DNA of 64,000 nucleotides from Parasphingorhabdus halotolerans (GCF_012516475.1 NZ_CP051217.1:1302001-1366000); one strand, 5' to 3'. Numbered from the stretch's first letter, positions 45,472 through 54,346 are shown. The notes: generated from the letters alone by a model not told the origin. Numbers and translations: made by a program.

Positions 45472-46521
45472 ATGATATCAACAACCATGCAGCAGCTGAC
45501 CTTTGTCGCGGCCAATCATCTCGAATGGCGCGAAGTTACGGCGCCAAAAATTCAGAACCGGGGGCAAGCGATTGTCAAACCGCTGGCCGTCACGCGCTGC
45601 GATCTTGATCTGTACATTGCCAATGGTCTCGTCCCGATGAAGAATGAGCCGTTTGCTTTTGGCCATGAAATTGCTGGTGAGGTCGTTGAGATTGGCGATG
45701 ATGTTACCAGTTTTAGCATTGGTGACAGGGTTATTGTACCGTTCCAGATCAACTGCGGGACTTGCAAATATTGCCGGCGGGGATTGACCAACGGATGCAC
45801 CAGTGTTCCGCCCTTTTCCGCTTATGGCCTGGCGCAAAGCAGCGGAACCGAATGGGGCGGCGGGCTGAGCGACTATGTGCTGGTGCCTTATGCCGAGGCG
45901 ATGCTGGTCAAGATACCTCAACAGGTTTCGCTGACGGTTGCAGCTGCGATTTCGGACAATGCCAGCGACGGCTATCGGACGGTGGCGGAGCCGCTGAAAA
46001 AATGGCCCAATGCAGAGGTGCTGATTGTCGGCGGTTTGGCGCAAAGCGTCGGCCTATTTGCCGTTCAGGCCGCAATCGCACTTGGCAGCAGCCGGGTTGT
46101 CTATACCGATTTTGACAAGGCCCGCGTCGCCCATGCAAAATCGCTGGGTGCGGAGGTCCTGGAGCGGACCTACACGGCGGAAATGCCACTGGACGGCCAA
46201 TTTCCCGTCGTTGTCGATGCTTCCAATATTCCCGCCGGGTTGATTTACGCGCTGCTTTCCACTGCGCCTTGCGGATATTGCACCGGCATTTCTGCATCCG
46301 GACGCACTATGGACAATCTGCCGATCGCATCCATGTATATGAAGGGGATAACTTACGAAATCAGCCGCGTTCACGCGCGCGCAGAAATCGAGACCGTCTT
46401 ACAAAGCTGTTGCGACGGGCATATTGATCATGGGCATATCATTACAACCCACGTACCCTTTTCACAGGCACAAGATGTGATGACCGATCCTGACATTAAA
46501 ATAGTATTCGAAGCCGGTTAG
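45472..46521 (+). CDS. Zinc-dependent alcohol dehydrogenase family protein
   Basis: 349 aa, start ATG 45472 with GGAG at 8 bases. The GroES-like domain carries the catalytic-zinc region 'FAFGHEIAGEVVEIGDDV' and the structural-zinc cysteines 'CGTCKYCRRGLTNGC'. The Rossmann domain follows ('NAEVLIVGGLAQSVGLFAVQAAIALG', then 'VVYTDFDKARVAHAKSLGAEV'). Substrate probably a small alcohol or polyol. Divergent MarR regulator and palindromic operator point to induction by its substrate or a toxic aldehyde/phenolic signal. Confidence 0.9.
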   Translation: MISTTMQQLTFVAANHLEWREVTAPKIQNRGQAIVKPLAVTRCDLDLYIANGLVPMKNEPFAFGHEIAGEVVEIGDDVTSFSIGDRVIVPFQINCGTCKYCRRGLTNGCTSVPPFSAYGLAQSSGTEWGGGLSDYVLVPYAEAMLVKIPQQVSLTVAAAISDNASDGYRTVAEPLKKWPNAEVLIVGGLAQSVGLFAVQAAIALGSSRVVYTDFDKARVAHAKSLGAEVLERTYTAEMPLDGQFPVVVDASNIPAGLIYALLSTAPCGYCTGISASGRTMDNLPIASMYMKGITYEISRVHARAEIETVLQSCCDGHIDHGHIITTHVPFSQAQDVMTDPDIKIVFEAG

Positions 46522-46538
46522 ACACTCGTTTTGGTTAC

Positions 46539-47135
46539 CTATTTCAACCGTTCAATCTTGCCGGCCGCCTCATCGATAATTGCGGTGACATCCAAAATTT
46601 TGTCCGATCGTTTGTCCTCATCGGCCAATCGGATGCGGATTGCGCTTTTCAGGTTGTGCATCGCCCGTTTGACCGATGCGCCGTCCGATGCTTCTCCCAT
46701 TTTGGAGACGCCGTCGAGCCGTTCGAGAATATGCTCGATATGCTCCTTCTCATCGGCCAATTTTTCAGTTCCGCGTTCGGTGATCGAATAGACTTTCTTG
46801 CCATCATCATCGATTTCCTCATCGATCAGATCCATTTCTGCCATCAACGTCAGCGTCGGGTAAACAATGCCGGGACTGGGCGCATAATGGCCACCGGTCA
46901 ATTCCTCGATCTGTTTGATCAGGTCATAGCCATGCCGCGGCTCTTCAGCGATCAGGTGGAGCGCAATCAACTTCAGCTCGCCGCGCCCGAACATCCGCGC
47001 GCGGCGCTTGGACTTTACACCATCAAAGGCGGCTTCAGCAAAGGCGCGAGCGAATTTTTGCCCGAACTCTGCATTCCATCCGCGACCGCGACGGCCTCTT
47101 GATCCTCTGTGTCCGAATTGTTTTCCATGCATCAT
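46539..47135 (-). CDS. PadR family transcriptional regulator
   Basis: 198 aa; ATG 47135 or the adjacent ATG 47132. An unusual ~45-residue Gly/Arg-rich N-terminal extension precedes the PadR winged helix 'LKLIALHLIAEEPRHGYDLIKQIEELTGGHYAPSPGIVYPTLTLMAEMDLI', followed by a long C-terminal coiled coil (about 115-195) used for dimerisation. Such regulators repress phenolic-stress or efflux genes. The target here is unclear: a 16-bp palindrome TTAAGATATATCTTAA lies just upstream, so autoregulation is likely. Confidence 0.92.
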   Translation of the reverse strand: MMHGKQFGHRGSRGRRGRGWNAEFGQKFARAFAEAAFDGVKSKRRARMFGRGELKLIALHLIAEEPRHGYDLIKQIEELTGGHYAPSPGIVYPTLTLMAEMDLIDEEIDDDGKKVYSITERGTEKLADEKEHIEHILERLDGVSKMGEASDGASVKRAMHNLKSAIRIRLADEDKRSDKILDVTAIIDEAAGKIERLK

Positions 47136-47151
47136 TAGAATATCCTATTTG

Positions 47152-47181
47152 TATCTTAGCTACGTTTAAGATATATCTTAA
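47152..47181. promoter_or_regulatory. PadR-type operator upstream of the padR gene
   Basis: A perfect 16-bp palindrome TTAAGATATATCTTAA (47166-47181) plus an overlapping inverted pair TATCTTA (47152-47158) / TAAGATA (47167-47173), 20-45 bases upstream of the regulator start. AT-rich, in the promoter position. Confidence 0.75.
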
Positions 47182-47314
47182 TTCTCCCTCCTTCAAGCCT
47201 TGAACACAACAATTTGTTTAGAATCCTGATTTAACGGGAAAAATTATCGTGGAAACTGGATCGCAGTAGCTGATCTAAAAAACACCGAACAAAATCAAAA
47301 TACCAACAAACCCA

Positions 47315-47974
47315 TCAGCCCAATGCCCGCCATCCCTTGATCTGGCCGCTGAGACACGCACCCGTTCGTGCATCGAAACGATAGCCGTGCCAAGGGCAGG
47401 TCATGACCCCGTCCCCATCCGGCTCGCAATCCAGTGGTAGTCCCTGATGCGGACAAACCACCGGGACCGCGCATGCACTGCCATCCGCCAGCATTGCCGT
47501 ACGGCGCTGCTTGTGCGGCGCGGCGCCGGCGCGCAGGGCGTTCGTCCGATAGATCATTTTCGGTTCGTCTTCGTCGATCAAATTGCCGAACAGCGCAACG
47601 TAAAATTCCCCTACGGCCTCATAATCCGTCCCCGCCACTTCCGGCACAAAGAACCGTAACGACATCCGGCAGCTATCTTCGCCAGTGTCTTCCAGCCGTG
47701 CCACTGCCCGGCCATTTTCGATACCATCGGCGAATGTCGCGTTGGTATAACCCATCCGGTCATCGTCCAGTGTCACCCGCATGCGCATCGGTGTGCCATC
47801 CACAAGCACCACATCCGCCTCCCAGCCGTTGCGACCCGCATGAATGACTTCGGCGGCAGAAAAGGTGGTTCGGTGCGTGTGGGGTAGATGTTCCCAGTCC
47901 AGCTCATCTTCAATTGCGCGCGCGGCACTGGCACCGATATCGCGCTCTAGCTGGCCAACCTCGATCATATCCAT
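47315..47974 (-). CDS. Rieske [2Fe-2S] protein with N-terminal SRPBCC-like domain (reversed order)
   Basis: 219 aa, start ATG 47974 with a strong AAGGAGG ribosome site. The Rieske motifs C-x-H (CPHQGLPLD) and C-x2-H (CPWHGYRFD) sit at the C-terminus (about residues 173-205). The N-terminal ~150 residues ('DELDWEHLPHTHRTTFSAAEV', 'RMSLRFFVPEVAG') look like the helix-grip domain of ring-hydroxylating oxygenases, so the usual Rieske-then-catalytic order is inverted. The 2-His-1-carboxylate iron site is not obvious, so it could be an electron carrier or a novel oxygenase. Last gene of the hrcA-grpE-MBL run. Confidence 0.85.
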   Translation of the reverse strand: MDMIEVGQLERDIGASAARAIEDELDWEHLPHTHRTTFSAAEVIHAGRNGWEADVVLVDGTPMRMRVTLDDDRMGYTNATFADGIENGRAVARLEDTGEDSCRMSLRFFVPEVAGTDYEAVGEFYVALFGNLIDEDEPKMIYRTNALRAGAAPHKQRRTAMLADGSACAVPVVCPHQGLPLDCEPDGDGVMTCPWHGYRFDARTGACLSGQIKGWRALG

Positions 47975-47986
47975 TTGCTTCCCTCC

Positions 47987-48766
47987 TTAAGCAGCAGCTT
48001 TGGATGCCAGATACGCATCGGCCAGTTCAACCAGTCGTTCGCGACCGAAACTGGGATCATGCCCGGCATGGACAATCTCCACCGGCATTTCGCGCAGCCG
48101 TTCCATCGTCTTGATATATTGCGGGATATCCGATCCCGGAATCGCGTCGAGCAACGCGCCATCATATATGGCATCACCGGAGAACAGCGTCCCGGTGCCG
48201 GGTTCCCACAGAGCAATGCTCCCCGGCGAATGGCCTGGCAGATGCAACACCTCGAACGCGCGATCGCCGGTATCGACAATATCACCCTCGTTCAACAGCC
48301 GCGAAGCTTCCGCTGCCTGCATCTGATGGGTTTCGGGATCAAAGCCGTCGTGCGGGATGGCGGTGAGCAGGCCACCTGAAATATCATAGCCCATCGACGC
48401 AAACCACGCCCGCGTATCGGCATCATAAGCCTCAATATTGAGCGGCAGATGGTTGGACGCGCTTTCCATATCTGGCGCTTCTGCTGGATGGACACAGCAA
48501 GTGTCAAACTCACATGCGCCGCCCATATGATCCATATGGGTGTGGGTAAGCACCACGGTGAGCGTCTTGTCAAAAAGGTCCGCTGCCGCTTCAGCCAGGC
48601 TGCCGATGCCCATGCCTGTATCGATCAACAGGTCGGTCTCGCGGCCCGCGACGTGCCAGATATTGCAGCGTAGCAGCGGATGAACATGGGGTTCCCACAG
48701 CAGCGTGACACCATCGCCAATCGAGCGCCGTTCAAACCAGCGGTCTGCAATTGGCAAGAGAGTCAT
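47987..48766 (-). CDS. MBL-fold metallo-hydrolase
   Basis: 259 aa. The metallo-beta-lactamase zinc motif HTHMDH (LTHTHMDHMGG) is present, with the next ligands in 'LPGHSPGSI' (His), 'SGDAIYDG' (Asp) and 'VHAGHDPSF' (His), so both metals can bind. No signal peptide, so cytoplasmic; glyoxalase II-, lactonase- or sulfur-dioxygenase-like hydrolases share this layout. Starts 8 bases after the grpE stop and is followed by the Rieske gene after 12 bases, so all four are one transcript with the heat-shock genes. Confidence 0.9.
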   Translation of the reverse strand: MTLLPIADRWFERRSIGDGVTLLWEPHVHPLLRCNIWHVAGRETDLLIDTGMGIGSLAEAAADLFDKTLTVVLTHTHMDHMGGACEFDTCCVHPAEAPDMESASNHLPLNIEAYDADTRAWFASMGYDISGGLLTAIPHDGFDPETHQMQAAEASRLLNEGDIVDTGDRAFEVLHLPGHSPGSIALWEPGTGTLFSGDAIYDGALLDAIPGSDIPQYIKTMERLREMPVEIVHAGHDPSFGRERLVELADAYLASKAAA

Positions 48767-48774
48767 CTGGTCTC

Positions 48775-49377
48775 CTATTCGGGCTTCTTCGCAACCCCGA
48801 CAAATGCAGGCCGCAACAAGCGGTCCTTGATCACATAACCGGCCTGCATTTCCTGCACAATAGTACCGGGTTCATGCTCTTCGGTGGGAATTTCGATCAT
48901 CGCCTGATGCTGGTTCGGGTCGAGCGGCAGGCCGACCGATGCGACGCGCTTCACGCCATTTTTCTCGAACACGGTTTCCAGTTCGCGGCCAGTGGCTTCA
49001 ATCCCGTTGATCAGACCTTTCCACTTTTCTTCGTCCTTCACCTCCTCGGGGATGGCGGTCAATGCGCGCTGCATATTATCCATGACACTGAGCATATCGC
49101 GGGCAAACCCGGTGGCGGCATAAGCGCGGGCATCCTGCGCGTCTTTTTCCAGGCGGCGGCGGACATTCTGGGTTTCAGCCTGCGCGTATAGCACCTGCTG
49201 CTTGGCCTCGGCGAGTTCGCGCTCAAGGTTTTCAATCCGGTTTTCAGCGCTGTCCGCTTCTTCAGCCGCTTCGCCCTCTCCGCCCTGTTTCATGCTTTCC
49301 GGCACGCCTTCCAGTTCGGCCTCTACAGCTGCGTCGATCTTTTCTTCGTCTTTTACGTCAGGTTTCGTATCGCTCAT
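48775..49377 (-). CDS. grpE: Nucleotide exchange factor GrpE
   Basis: 200 aa, typical length. The N-terminal ~85 residues are acidic and coiled-coil forming (DEEKIDAAVEAELEGVPE, then 'ENRIENLERELAEAKQQVLYAQAETQNVRRRLEKD'), followed by the GrpE core with 'MLSVMDNMQRALTAIPEE' and the C-terminal beta-wing 'MIEIPTEEHEPGTIVQEMQAGY'. It promotes ADP release from DnaK. Lies 23 bases after hrcA in the same transcript; dnaK and dnaJ are ~9 kb away. Confidence 0.97.
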   Translation of the reverse strand: MSDTKPDVKDEEKIDAAVEAELEGVPESMKQGGEGEAAEEADSAENRIENLERELAEAKQQVLYAQAETQNVRRRLEKDAQDARAYAATGFARDMLSVMDNMQRALTAIPEEVKDEEKWKGLINGIEATGRELETVFEKNGVKRVASVGLPLDPNQHQAMIEIPTEEHEPGTIVQEMQAGYVIKDRLLRPAFVGVAKKPE

Positions 49378-49400
49378 TACTTTAATTCACTCATTTTCAG

Positions 49401-50447
49401 TTATTTGCCAAGCAGACGGGATAGTGTCTGCGCAGTGAAGTCTACCATGGGGACCACGCGCGCGTAATTCAACCTTGTCGGGCCAATCACGCCGACCACG
49501 CCAACCACCTGTCCGTCGCCATCTTTATAGGGCGCCGCTATCACAGATGAGCCGGAAAGCGAGAATAATTTATTTTCCGCGCCGATGAAAATTTTCGCCG
49601 CCACCGCATCACGGGCGCTGTCGAGCAGCCGCGCAATCTCCTGCTTGCCCTCCAGTTCATCCAGCAGCCCGCGCACGCGCTCCAAATCGCCCAGATTGCC
49701 ATCCTCCAGCAGCTTCGCCTGTCCGCGCACGATCAGCACCGGCCGGTCGGCCGGATCGCGGCTCCAGGTGACGAGACCGGCTTTGACCAGTTCTTCCGAA
49801 GCCTTGTCGATGGCCAGTTCACCCGCGCTAATCTCCCGGTCGAGCACAGCCAGCGCCTGTGACAGCGTTTGCCCGCCATAGCGCGCGGTGAGATAATTGC
49901 CGGCCTCGACAAGCGCGGATTCCGAAATACCCGGCGGCAGATCGAGCACGCGGTTTTCCACGCTACCGTCTTGACTAACCAGGATCGCCAGCCCCTGCCC
50001 TTCGGATAATTTGACGAAACTGAATTGTTTGAGCACCGGCTCGCGCTTCGGCACGAGCACGAGGCCCGCACAGGAAGATAAGCCGGAGAGGATTGAAGTG
50101 GTGGCGCGCAAAGCATCCTCGACCGGGCCTTGTTCGGTAATCTGGCTCTCAATCGCGTCGCGCTCTTCCTGCGAAGGCTCCGCCGCCTGCATCATGCCAT
50201 CGACAAACAGCCGCAGCCCCAATTCGGTCGGCATCCGCCCCGCGCTGGTATGCGGCGCGGCGAGCAGGCCCAGTTCCTCCAGATCCTGCATCACATTGCG
50301 GATCGAGGCGGGGGATAGCTCCAGCGGCGAAATTTTGGAGATAGTGCGAGACCCCACCGGCGCACCTGATTCCAGATACGCCTCCACAACCACGCGGAAA
50401 ATATCGCGGGTGCGGTCGTTCATTTCGGTGATGGGTGTGGTGGTCAT
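49401..50447 (-). CDS. hrcA: Heat-inducible transcription repressor HrcA
   Basis: 348 aa from ATG 50447 (the frame extends upstream through a dispersed repeat, which is not coding). The N-terminal winged helix reads 'IFRVVVEAYLESGAPVGSRTISK...LSPASIRNVMQDLEELGLL', then 'APHTSAGRMPTELGLRLFVDGMM', the invariant HrcA signature, followed by the GAF-like and dimerisation domains. HrcA binds CIRCE operators, in alphaproteobacteria chiefly at groESL. No CIRCE was seen in this window. Heads the hrcA-grpE-MBL-Rieske run. Confidence 0.96.
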   Translation of the reverse strand: MTTTPITEMNDRTRDIFRVVVEAYLESGAPVGSRTISKISPLELSPASIRNVMQDLEELGLLAAPHTSAGRMPTELGLRLFVDGMMQAAEPSQEERDAIESQITEQGPVEDALRATTSILSGLSSCAGLVLVPKREPVLKQFSFVKLSEGQGLAILVSQDGSVENRVLDLPPGISESALVEAGNYLTARYGGQTLSQALAVLDREISAGELAIDKASEELVKAGLVTWSRDPADRPVLIVRGQAKLLEDGNLGDLERVRGLLDELEGKQEIARLLDSARDAVAAKIFIGAENKLFSLSGSSVIAAPYKDGDGQVVGVVGVIGPTRLNYARVVPMVDFTAQTLSRLLGK

Positions 50448-50490
50448 GGGTTGTAGATAGAGAGTTTGTTGATTTGATTCCAGCACTACT

Positions 50491-50653
50491 CCTCTCCCCT
50501 TGAGGGAGAGGATAGATTTGGTTGCGAACTTGTTCGCTAGCAATTCTTGGTGAGGGGTGGCGGCTGCGCGCTGCGCCAGATTTCCCTCACCTACTCCGAC
50601 TAAGCAGACAAGCTGCTAAGTCTTCGATGTCCTCTCCCTCAAGGGGAGAGGAG
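50491..50653. repeat. Long inverted-repeat element (CTCTCCC...GGGAGAGG family), copy A
   Basis: Starts and ends with short palindromes CCTCTCCC-TTGAGGGAGAGG and CCTCTCCCTCAAGGGGAGAGG, with inner inverted segments GGTGAGGGGT and CCCTCACC. About 163 bases long, between hrcA and rph. A second copy lies at 54156 and a right-end remnant at 55759. MITE-like in structure, no ORF. Confidence 0.85.
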
Positions 50654-50713
50654 GGTTGCGCAAATTGGCAACTCTTCTAAACACACCCCCAACAAGCCAC
50701 AGGAGAATCACAC

Positions 50714-51427
50714 ATGCGCCCATCAGGACGCGCGCCGGACGAGATGCGCGCTATTTCTATCGAAACAGGTTTCACCAAACACGCCGAGGGATCATGCCTG
50801 ATTTCATTTGGTGATACGCGGGTGCTGTGCACTGCCAGCGTCGAAACAAGCTTGCCGCCGTGGATGCGCGGTAAAGGCACCGGCTGGGTCACCGGCGAAT
50901 ATTCCATGCTCCCGCGCGCCACCCACACCCGCGGTTCACGCGAAGCGGCACGCGGCAAGCAATCGGGTAGAACACAGGAAATTCAACGTCTTATCGGACG
51001 CTCTTTACGCAGTGTGGTCGATTTGAAAAAACTCGGCGAGCGGCAGATCACGCTGGATTGCGATGTGATACAGGCCGATGGCGGCACCCGTACCGCCTCA
51101 ATCAGCGGCGCATGGGTTGCGCTGCGGCTCGCGGTCAATGGTTTGATGGATCAGAAAGTGTTGAGCGAAGACCCTATCCAGCAAAAGATCGCTGCGATTA
51201 GCTGCGGTATTTTTGACGGCACACCGGTGCTTGATCTGGATTATGACGAGGATAGCAACGCCGGGGCCGATGCGAATTTCGTGCTGACGGGTGATGGCAA
51301 TATCGCGGAGGCGCAAGCGACGGCGGAGGGTGAAACGTTTGATGATGAAGGGCTTATGAGACTCATGCGGCTGGCCAAAATCGGTTGCGGCCAGATTTTT
51401 GAAGCGCAGGATAAGGCTGTTAGCTAA
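50714..51427 (+). CDS. rph: Ribonuclease PH
   Basis: 237 aa from ATG 50714, 8 bases after GGAG. '[30 protein letters not shown]' and '[33 protein letters not shown]' (the phosphate-binding Arg/Ser region) are diagnostic, with '[21 protein letters not shown]' holding the metal-binding Asp residues. It trims tRNA 3' ends phosphorolytically. rdgB follows after a dispersed repeat, the common rph-rdgB pairing. Confidence 0.97.
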   Translation: MRPSGRAPDEMRAISIETGFTKHAEGSCLISFGDTRVLCTASVETSLPPWMRGKGTGWVTGEYSMLPRATHTRGSREAARGKQSGRTQEIQRLIGRSLRSVVDLKKLGERQITLDCDVIQADGGTRTASISGAWVALRLAVNGLMDQKVLSEDPIQQKIAAISCGIFDGTPVLDLDYDEDSNAGADANFVLTGDGNIAEAQATAEGETFDDEGLMRLMRLAKIGCGQIFEAQDKAVS

Positions 51428-51449
51428 GTTTTATTGAGAAAAAATACTC

Positions 51450-51531
51450 GTCATGCTGAACTTGTTTCAGCATCCACCTTTCGGTCCGCGCAGGCCTTGA
51501 AATGGATCCTGAAACAAGTTCAGGATGACGC
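51450..51531. repeat. Dispersed inverted repeat (CTGAAACAAGTTCAGGATGA family), copy 1
   Basis: Arms CGTCATGCTGAACTTGTTTC (51450-51469) and GAAACAAGTTCAGGATGACG (51512-51531) are inverted copies around ~42 bases. Lies between rph and rdgB. A related, more diverged copy is at 59674. Confidence 0.88.
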
Positions 51532-51546
51532 GGTGGGAAATATAAC

Positions 51547-52176
51547 ATGACTTCTCCACGCAAACTCACTCCCGGCAAGCTTATCATCGCCAGCCATAAC
51601 CAAGGCAAGGTCCGCGAAATCCGCGGCTTGCTGGAACCCTATGGCATCGAACCTGTTTCGGCGGGCGATCTGAACCTGCCCGAACCCGAAGAAACCGGCA
51701 CCACCTTCGCCGAAAATGCACTGCTCAAGGCCCGCGCCAGCGCGGAGGGCGCGGGTTGCGTGGCGCTCGCTGATGACAGCGGGCTTTGTGTTAAAGCGCT
51801 GGATGGCCGTCCCGGCGTATACACCGCAGACTGGGCTGAACGGCAGTGGTTTGAGGGGGAAAAAGGCCGCGACTGGTATATGGCGATGGGTAAGGTGGAG
51901 GGAAAACTCGCTGAGCAAGGCCCGGATGCTGACCGTAGCGCATATTTCATCTGCACGTTGGCGCTGGCTTGGCCCGATGGACATTCGGAAGTTTTCGAAG
52001 GTCGCGTTTCCGGCAATTTGATCTGGCCACCACGCGGGACATTGGGCTTTGGTTATGATCCGGTGTTTCAGCCGGTCGGCTTTGAACAAACGTTTGCCGA
52101 ACTCGACCCGCAGCAGAAACACAACATGAGCCACCGGGCGGATGCGTTTGAGAAATTGGTGGCGGCCTGCTTCTAA
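51547..52176 (+). CDS. rdgB: XTP/dITP diphosphatase (RdgB/HAM1 family)
   Basis: 209 aa. '[23 protein letters not shown]' at the N-terminus, '[16 protein letters not shown]' and '[23 protein letters not shown]' carry the substrate-binding and metal residues, and 'GFGYDPVF' plus '[10 protein letters not shown]' close the active site. It hydrolyses deaminated purine nucleoside triphosphates (dITP, XTP) to keep them out of DNA. Follows rph on the same strand, with a dispersed inverted repeat between. Confidence 0.96.
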   Translation: MTSPRKLTPGKLIIASHNQGKVREIRGLLEPYGIEPVSAGDLNLPEPEETGTTFAENALLKARASAEGAGCVALADDSGLCVKALDGRPGVYTADWAERQWFEGEKGRDWYMAMGKVEGKLAEQGPDADRSAYFICTLALAWPDGHSEVFEGRVSGNLIWPPRGTLGFGYDPVFQPVGFEQTFAELDPQQKHNMSHRADAFEKLVAACF

Positions 52177-52198
52177 CCCTGTGCTTATCGTTATCTCC

Positions 52199-52250
52199 CC
52201 GCTCATGGTGAGCCTGCCGAACCATCCTTCGACAAGCTCAGGATGAGCGG
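52199..52250. repeat. Dispersed inverted repeat (GTCCTGAGCTTGTCGAAGG family), copy 3
   Basis: Arms CGCTCATGGTGAGCCTGCCGA and CCTTCGACAAGCTCAGGATGA separated by only a few bases give a tight hairpin just after rdgB, where it could act as a terminator for both convergent genes. Confidence 0.82.
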
Positions 52251-52310
52251 TTATGCAAAGGTATTGCTAATATTTGCCAAAGCTCCCGATCAAGTTCGAA
52301 GCGCCAGGTC

Positions 52311-52936
52311 TTAGAAAACCCGCTGGCCGATAAAATTACCCGGCGGACTATAGCGACACACCAGAACATCGCGCTGGGCATTGCTGGCAATCCCGCAACC
52401 TATCTTGGTCGTATTGCGCCAGATAATCTGCGTGTAATGCCCCACATCCTGCCATTGGCCGGTCGTGCTCACATCAGGAAACACGCCGTCCCTGAAAAAC
52501 TGTTTTTCATTGATCCAGCCGTCCACCATTTGTTTGAACGAAAACGCGCTTGCCGTTCCCGCCCATAGATTCTCGCCCTGATTGGGCCGCGAAGCGCCCG
52601 GGCTGTGCTCAAACTTGCCATTGGCAATCAAAACTTCGGCATAGGCGAGCGCCGCCGCGTTTAGATCGGCATCCAGCACAACCGGCCCAACACCAACCTC
52701 GGCGCGCGCCGCATTATGTTCGGCAAGCATGACATCCAGCATCGCGCTGCCGGTCGGCGGCGGGTTGGAGTGGGGGTAGGTGCGGGTGCCGGAGCGGGTG
52801 TCGGCGCGGGCGCAGGTCCCGGCGGGGTATTCGGGGGCGCGGATGGTGGCAATGTGACCGCAGGTGGCGCGCTCGCCGAACCACCGCCTCCGCCGCCACC
52901 ACAACCAACCAAAAGCGCGACCATTGCCGCTTGCAT
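52311..52936 (-). pseudogene. CAP-domain (SCP-like) lipoprotein, single-base frameshift
   Basis: The 5' frame encodes a lipoprotein signal ending 'ALLVGC' followed by seven Gly and a Pro/Ala/Thr linker (PAPTPAPAPAPTPTPT). The 3' frame encodes the CAP domain: 'MLDVMLAEHNAARAEVG', 'HSPGASRPNQGENLWAG', 'GHYTQIIWRNTTKIGCG' and a C-terminal Cys. Adding one C in the linker (GGG at 52762-52764 or GGGGG at 52772-52776, plus strand) joins them. Start ATG 52936 avoids overlap with hemW; ATG 52975 is also in frame. CAP proteins are secreted, often lipid-binding or protease-like. The break matches four others in the window. Confidence 0.85.
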
Positions 52937-52966
52937 GATAATCCGGGGAAACCTAGTGCTGCTGTG

Positions 52967-54151
52967 ATGCTCCATGACCCGTCCTCTACCGTTGCTTCCA
53001 AGCTGACCGATGCAGGCGGACTAGCGCTCTACATCCACTGGCCATTTTGCGTTTCAAAATGTCCCTATTGCGACTTCAACAGCCATGTCCGCGATGCTAT
53101 TGATAACGAGGCATGGCTTACCGCGCTAATTTTTGACCTGAAGCATGAACATAAAGTTAATCCGGGTCCGCAACTCAGCTCGATATTTTTCGGCGGTGGC
53201 ACTCCATCGCTGATGCCACCTCGGCTCGTCGCAAAACTGATTCAAGAGGCGGACCGGCTATGGGGATTGAGTGAGGCTTGCGAGATCACTTTGGAGGCCA
53301 ATCCATCATCGGTAGAGGCGGCGCGCTTCGCTGATCTGGCAGCCGCAGGGGTTAACCGGGTTTCATTGGGATTACAGTCATTTGATAATCAAACTTTAGA
53401 GTTTCTCGGCCGTGCCCATGATGTCGATGAAGGTTTGGCTGCGCTTGCCACCGCGCAAGCAAATTTCAAGCGCGTCAGTTTCGACCTGATTTATGCACGG
53501 CCCGGCCAATCCGTCGAAAATTGGCGCTCTGAACTGGAACGCGCGCTGGCTTTTGGCACGGATCATCTGTCGCTCTATCAGCTCACCATCGAGCCGGGGA
53601 CGCGGTTTGAAACCCTTGTCCGCACCGGCGCGCTGATCCCCGCCGATGATGACCATTGCGCCGATCTGTTTGAACTGACGCAGGAGATAACGGCTGCGGC
53701 TGGCCTCCCCGCTTATGAGATTAGCAATCATGCCAGGCCCGGTCAGGAGAGCCGCCACAATCTGACCTACTGGCGCTATGAGGATTATATCGGTATCGGC
53801 CCCGGCGCGCATGGGCGGCGGCTGGAGACGGCTACGGAGCGGCATAAGAAGCCGGAGAATTTCCTGTCGGCTGTTGAGCGTAATGGCAACGGTTTGAAGG
53901 TTGAGCAGGCGCTGTCCTCGCAGGTGCGGGCGATGGAGGCGCTGATGATGGGGTTGCGGCTGGCAGAGGGTGTTGATTTGGCCGCGCTGGAAGCGAAGAC
54001 GGGATTGGCCAGATCGCAAATGATTGATGATAAAGCGGTCCAGCGGTTGACTGAATTGGGCCTTGTTTCCCAAACCGATGATCGATTGACCGTTTCACCA
54101 AAGGGCATGCCCCTGCTCGATGGCATTTTACCCGAGATTATCGCTATCTAA
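52967..54151 (+). CDS. hemW: Radical SAM heme chaperone HemW
   Basis: 394 aa from ATG 52967 (TTG 52931 and GTG 52964 also in frame). The radical-SAM cluster is 'FCVSKCPYCDFNSH' (C-x3-C-x2-C), followed by 'FFGGGTPSLM', 'EANPSS' and 'RVSLGLQSFD', the classic HemW/HemN barrel. The HemW-specific 'RHNLTYWRYEDYIGIGPGAHG' is present and the HemN substrate features are not, so this is the heme chaperone rather than the oxidase. Its promoter overlaps that of the divergent CAP gene. xerC follows after a repeat element. Confidence 0.95.
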   Translation: MLHDPSSTVASKLTDAGGLALYIHWPFCVSKCPYCDFNSHVRDAIDNEAWLTALIFDLKHEHKVNPGPQLSSIFFGGGTPSLMPPRLVAKLIQEADRLWGLSEACEITLEANPSSVEAARFADLAAAGVNRVSLGLQSFDNQTLEFLGRAHDVDEGLAALATAQANFKRVSFDLIYARPGQSVENWRSELERALAFGTDHLSLYQLTIEPGTRFETLVRTGALIPADDDHCADLFELTQEITAAAGLPAYEISNHARPGQESRHNLTYWRYEDYIGIGPGAHGRRLETATERHKKPENFLSAVERNGNGLKVEQALSSQVRAMEALMMGLRLAEGVDLAALEAKTGLARSQMIDDKAVQRLTELGLVSQTDDRLTVSPKGMPLLDGILPEIIAI

Positions 54152-54155
54152 AAAT

Positions 54156-54306
54156 CCTATCCCCTAGAGGGAGAGGACAAGTGAAACTTACCAGCTTGCT
54201 GGTTAGCGAAACGCGGTGAGGGGTAAGCGACAGAAATACCCCTCACCGACTCCGACTAGGAAACAAGTTTCCAAGTCTCTGTAGTCCTCTCCCTCAAGGG
54301 GAGAGG
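54156..54306. repeat. Long inverted-repeat element (CTCTCCC...GGGAGAGG family), copy B
   Basis: Same layout as the copy at 50491: palindromic left end, inner GGTGAGGGGTAAGCG and CCCCTCACCGACTCCGACTA, and right end CCTCTCCCTCAAGGGGAGAGG. About 151 bases, between hemW and xerC. Confidence 0.87.
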
Positions 54307-54346
54307 AAATTTGGATATTGATTCCGAGTCTGCTAGATTCCGTAGC

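Noticed and set aside
38041..50447. CIRCE element (TTAGCACTC-N9-GAGTGCTAA) expected with hrcA or dnaK
   Set aside because: Not found upstream of dnaK or hrcA; the HrcA target is probably groESL outside the window.
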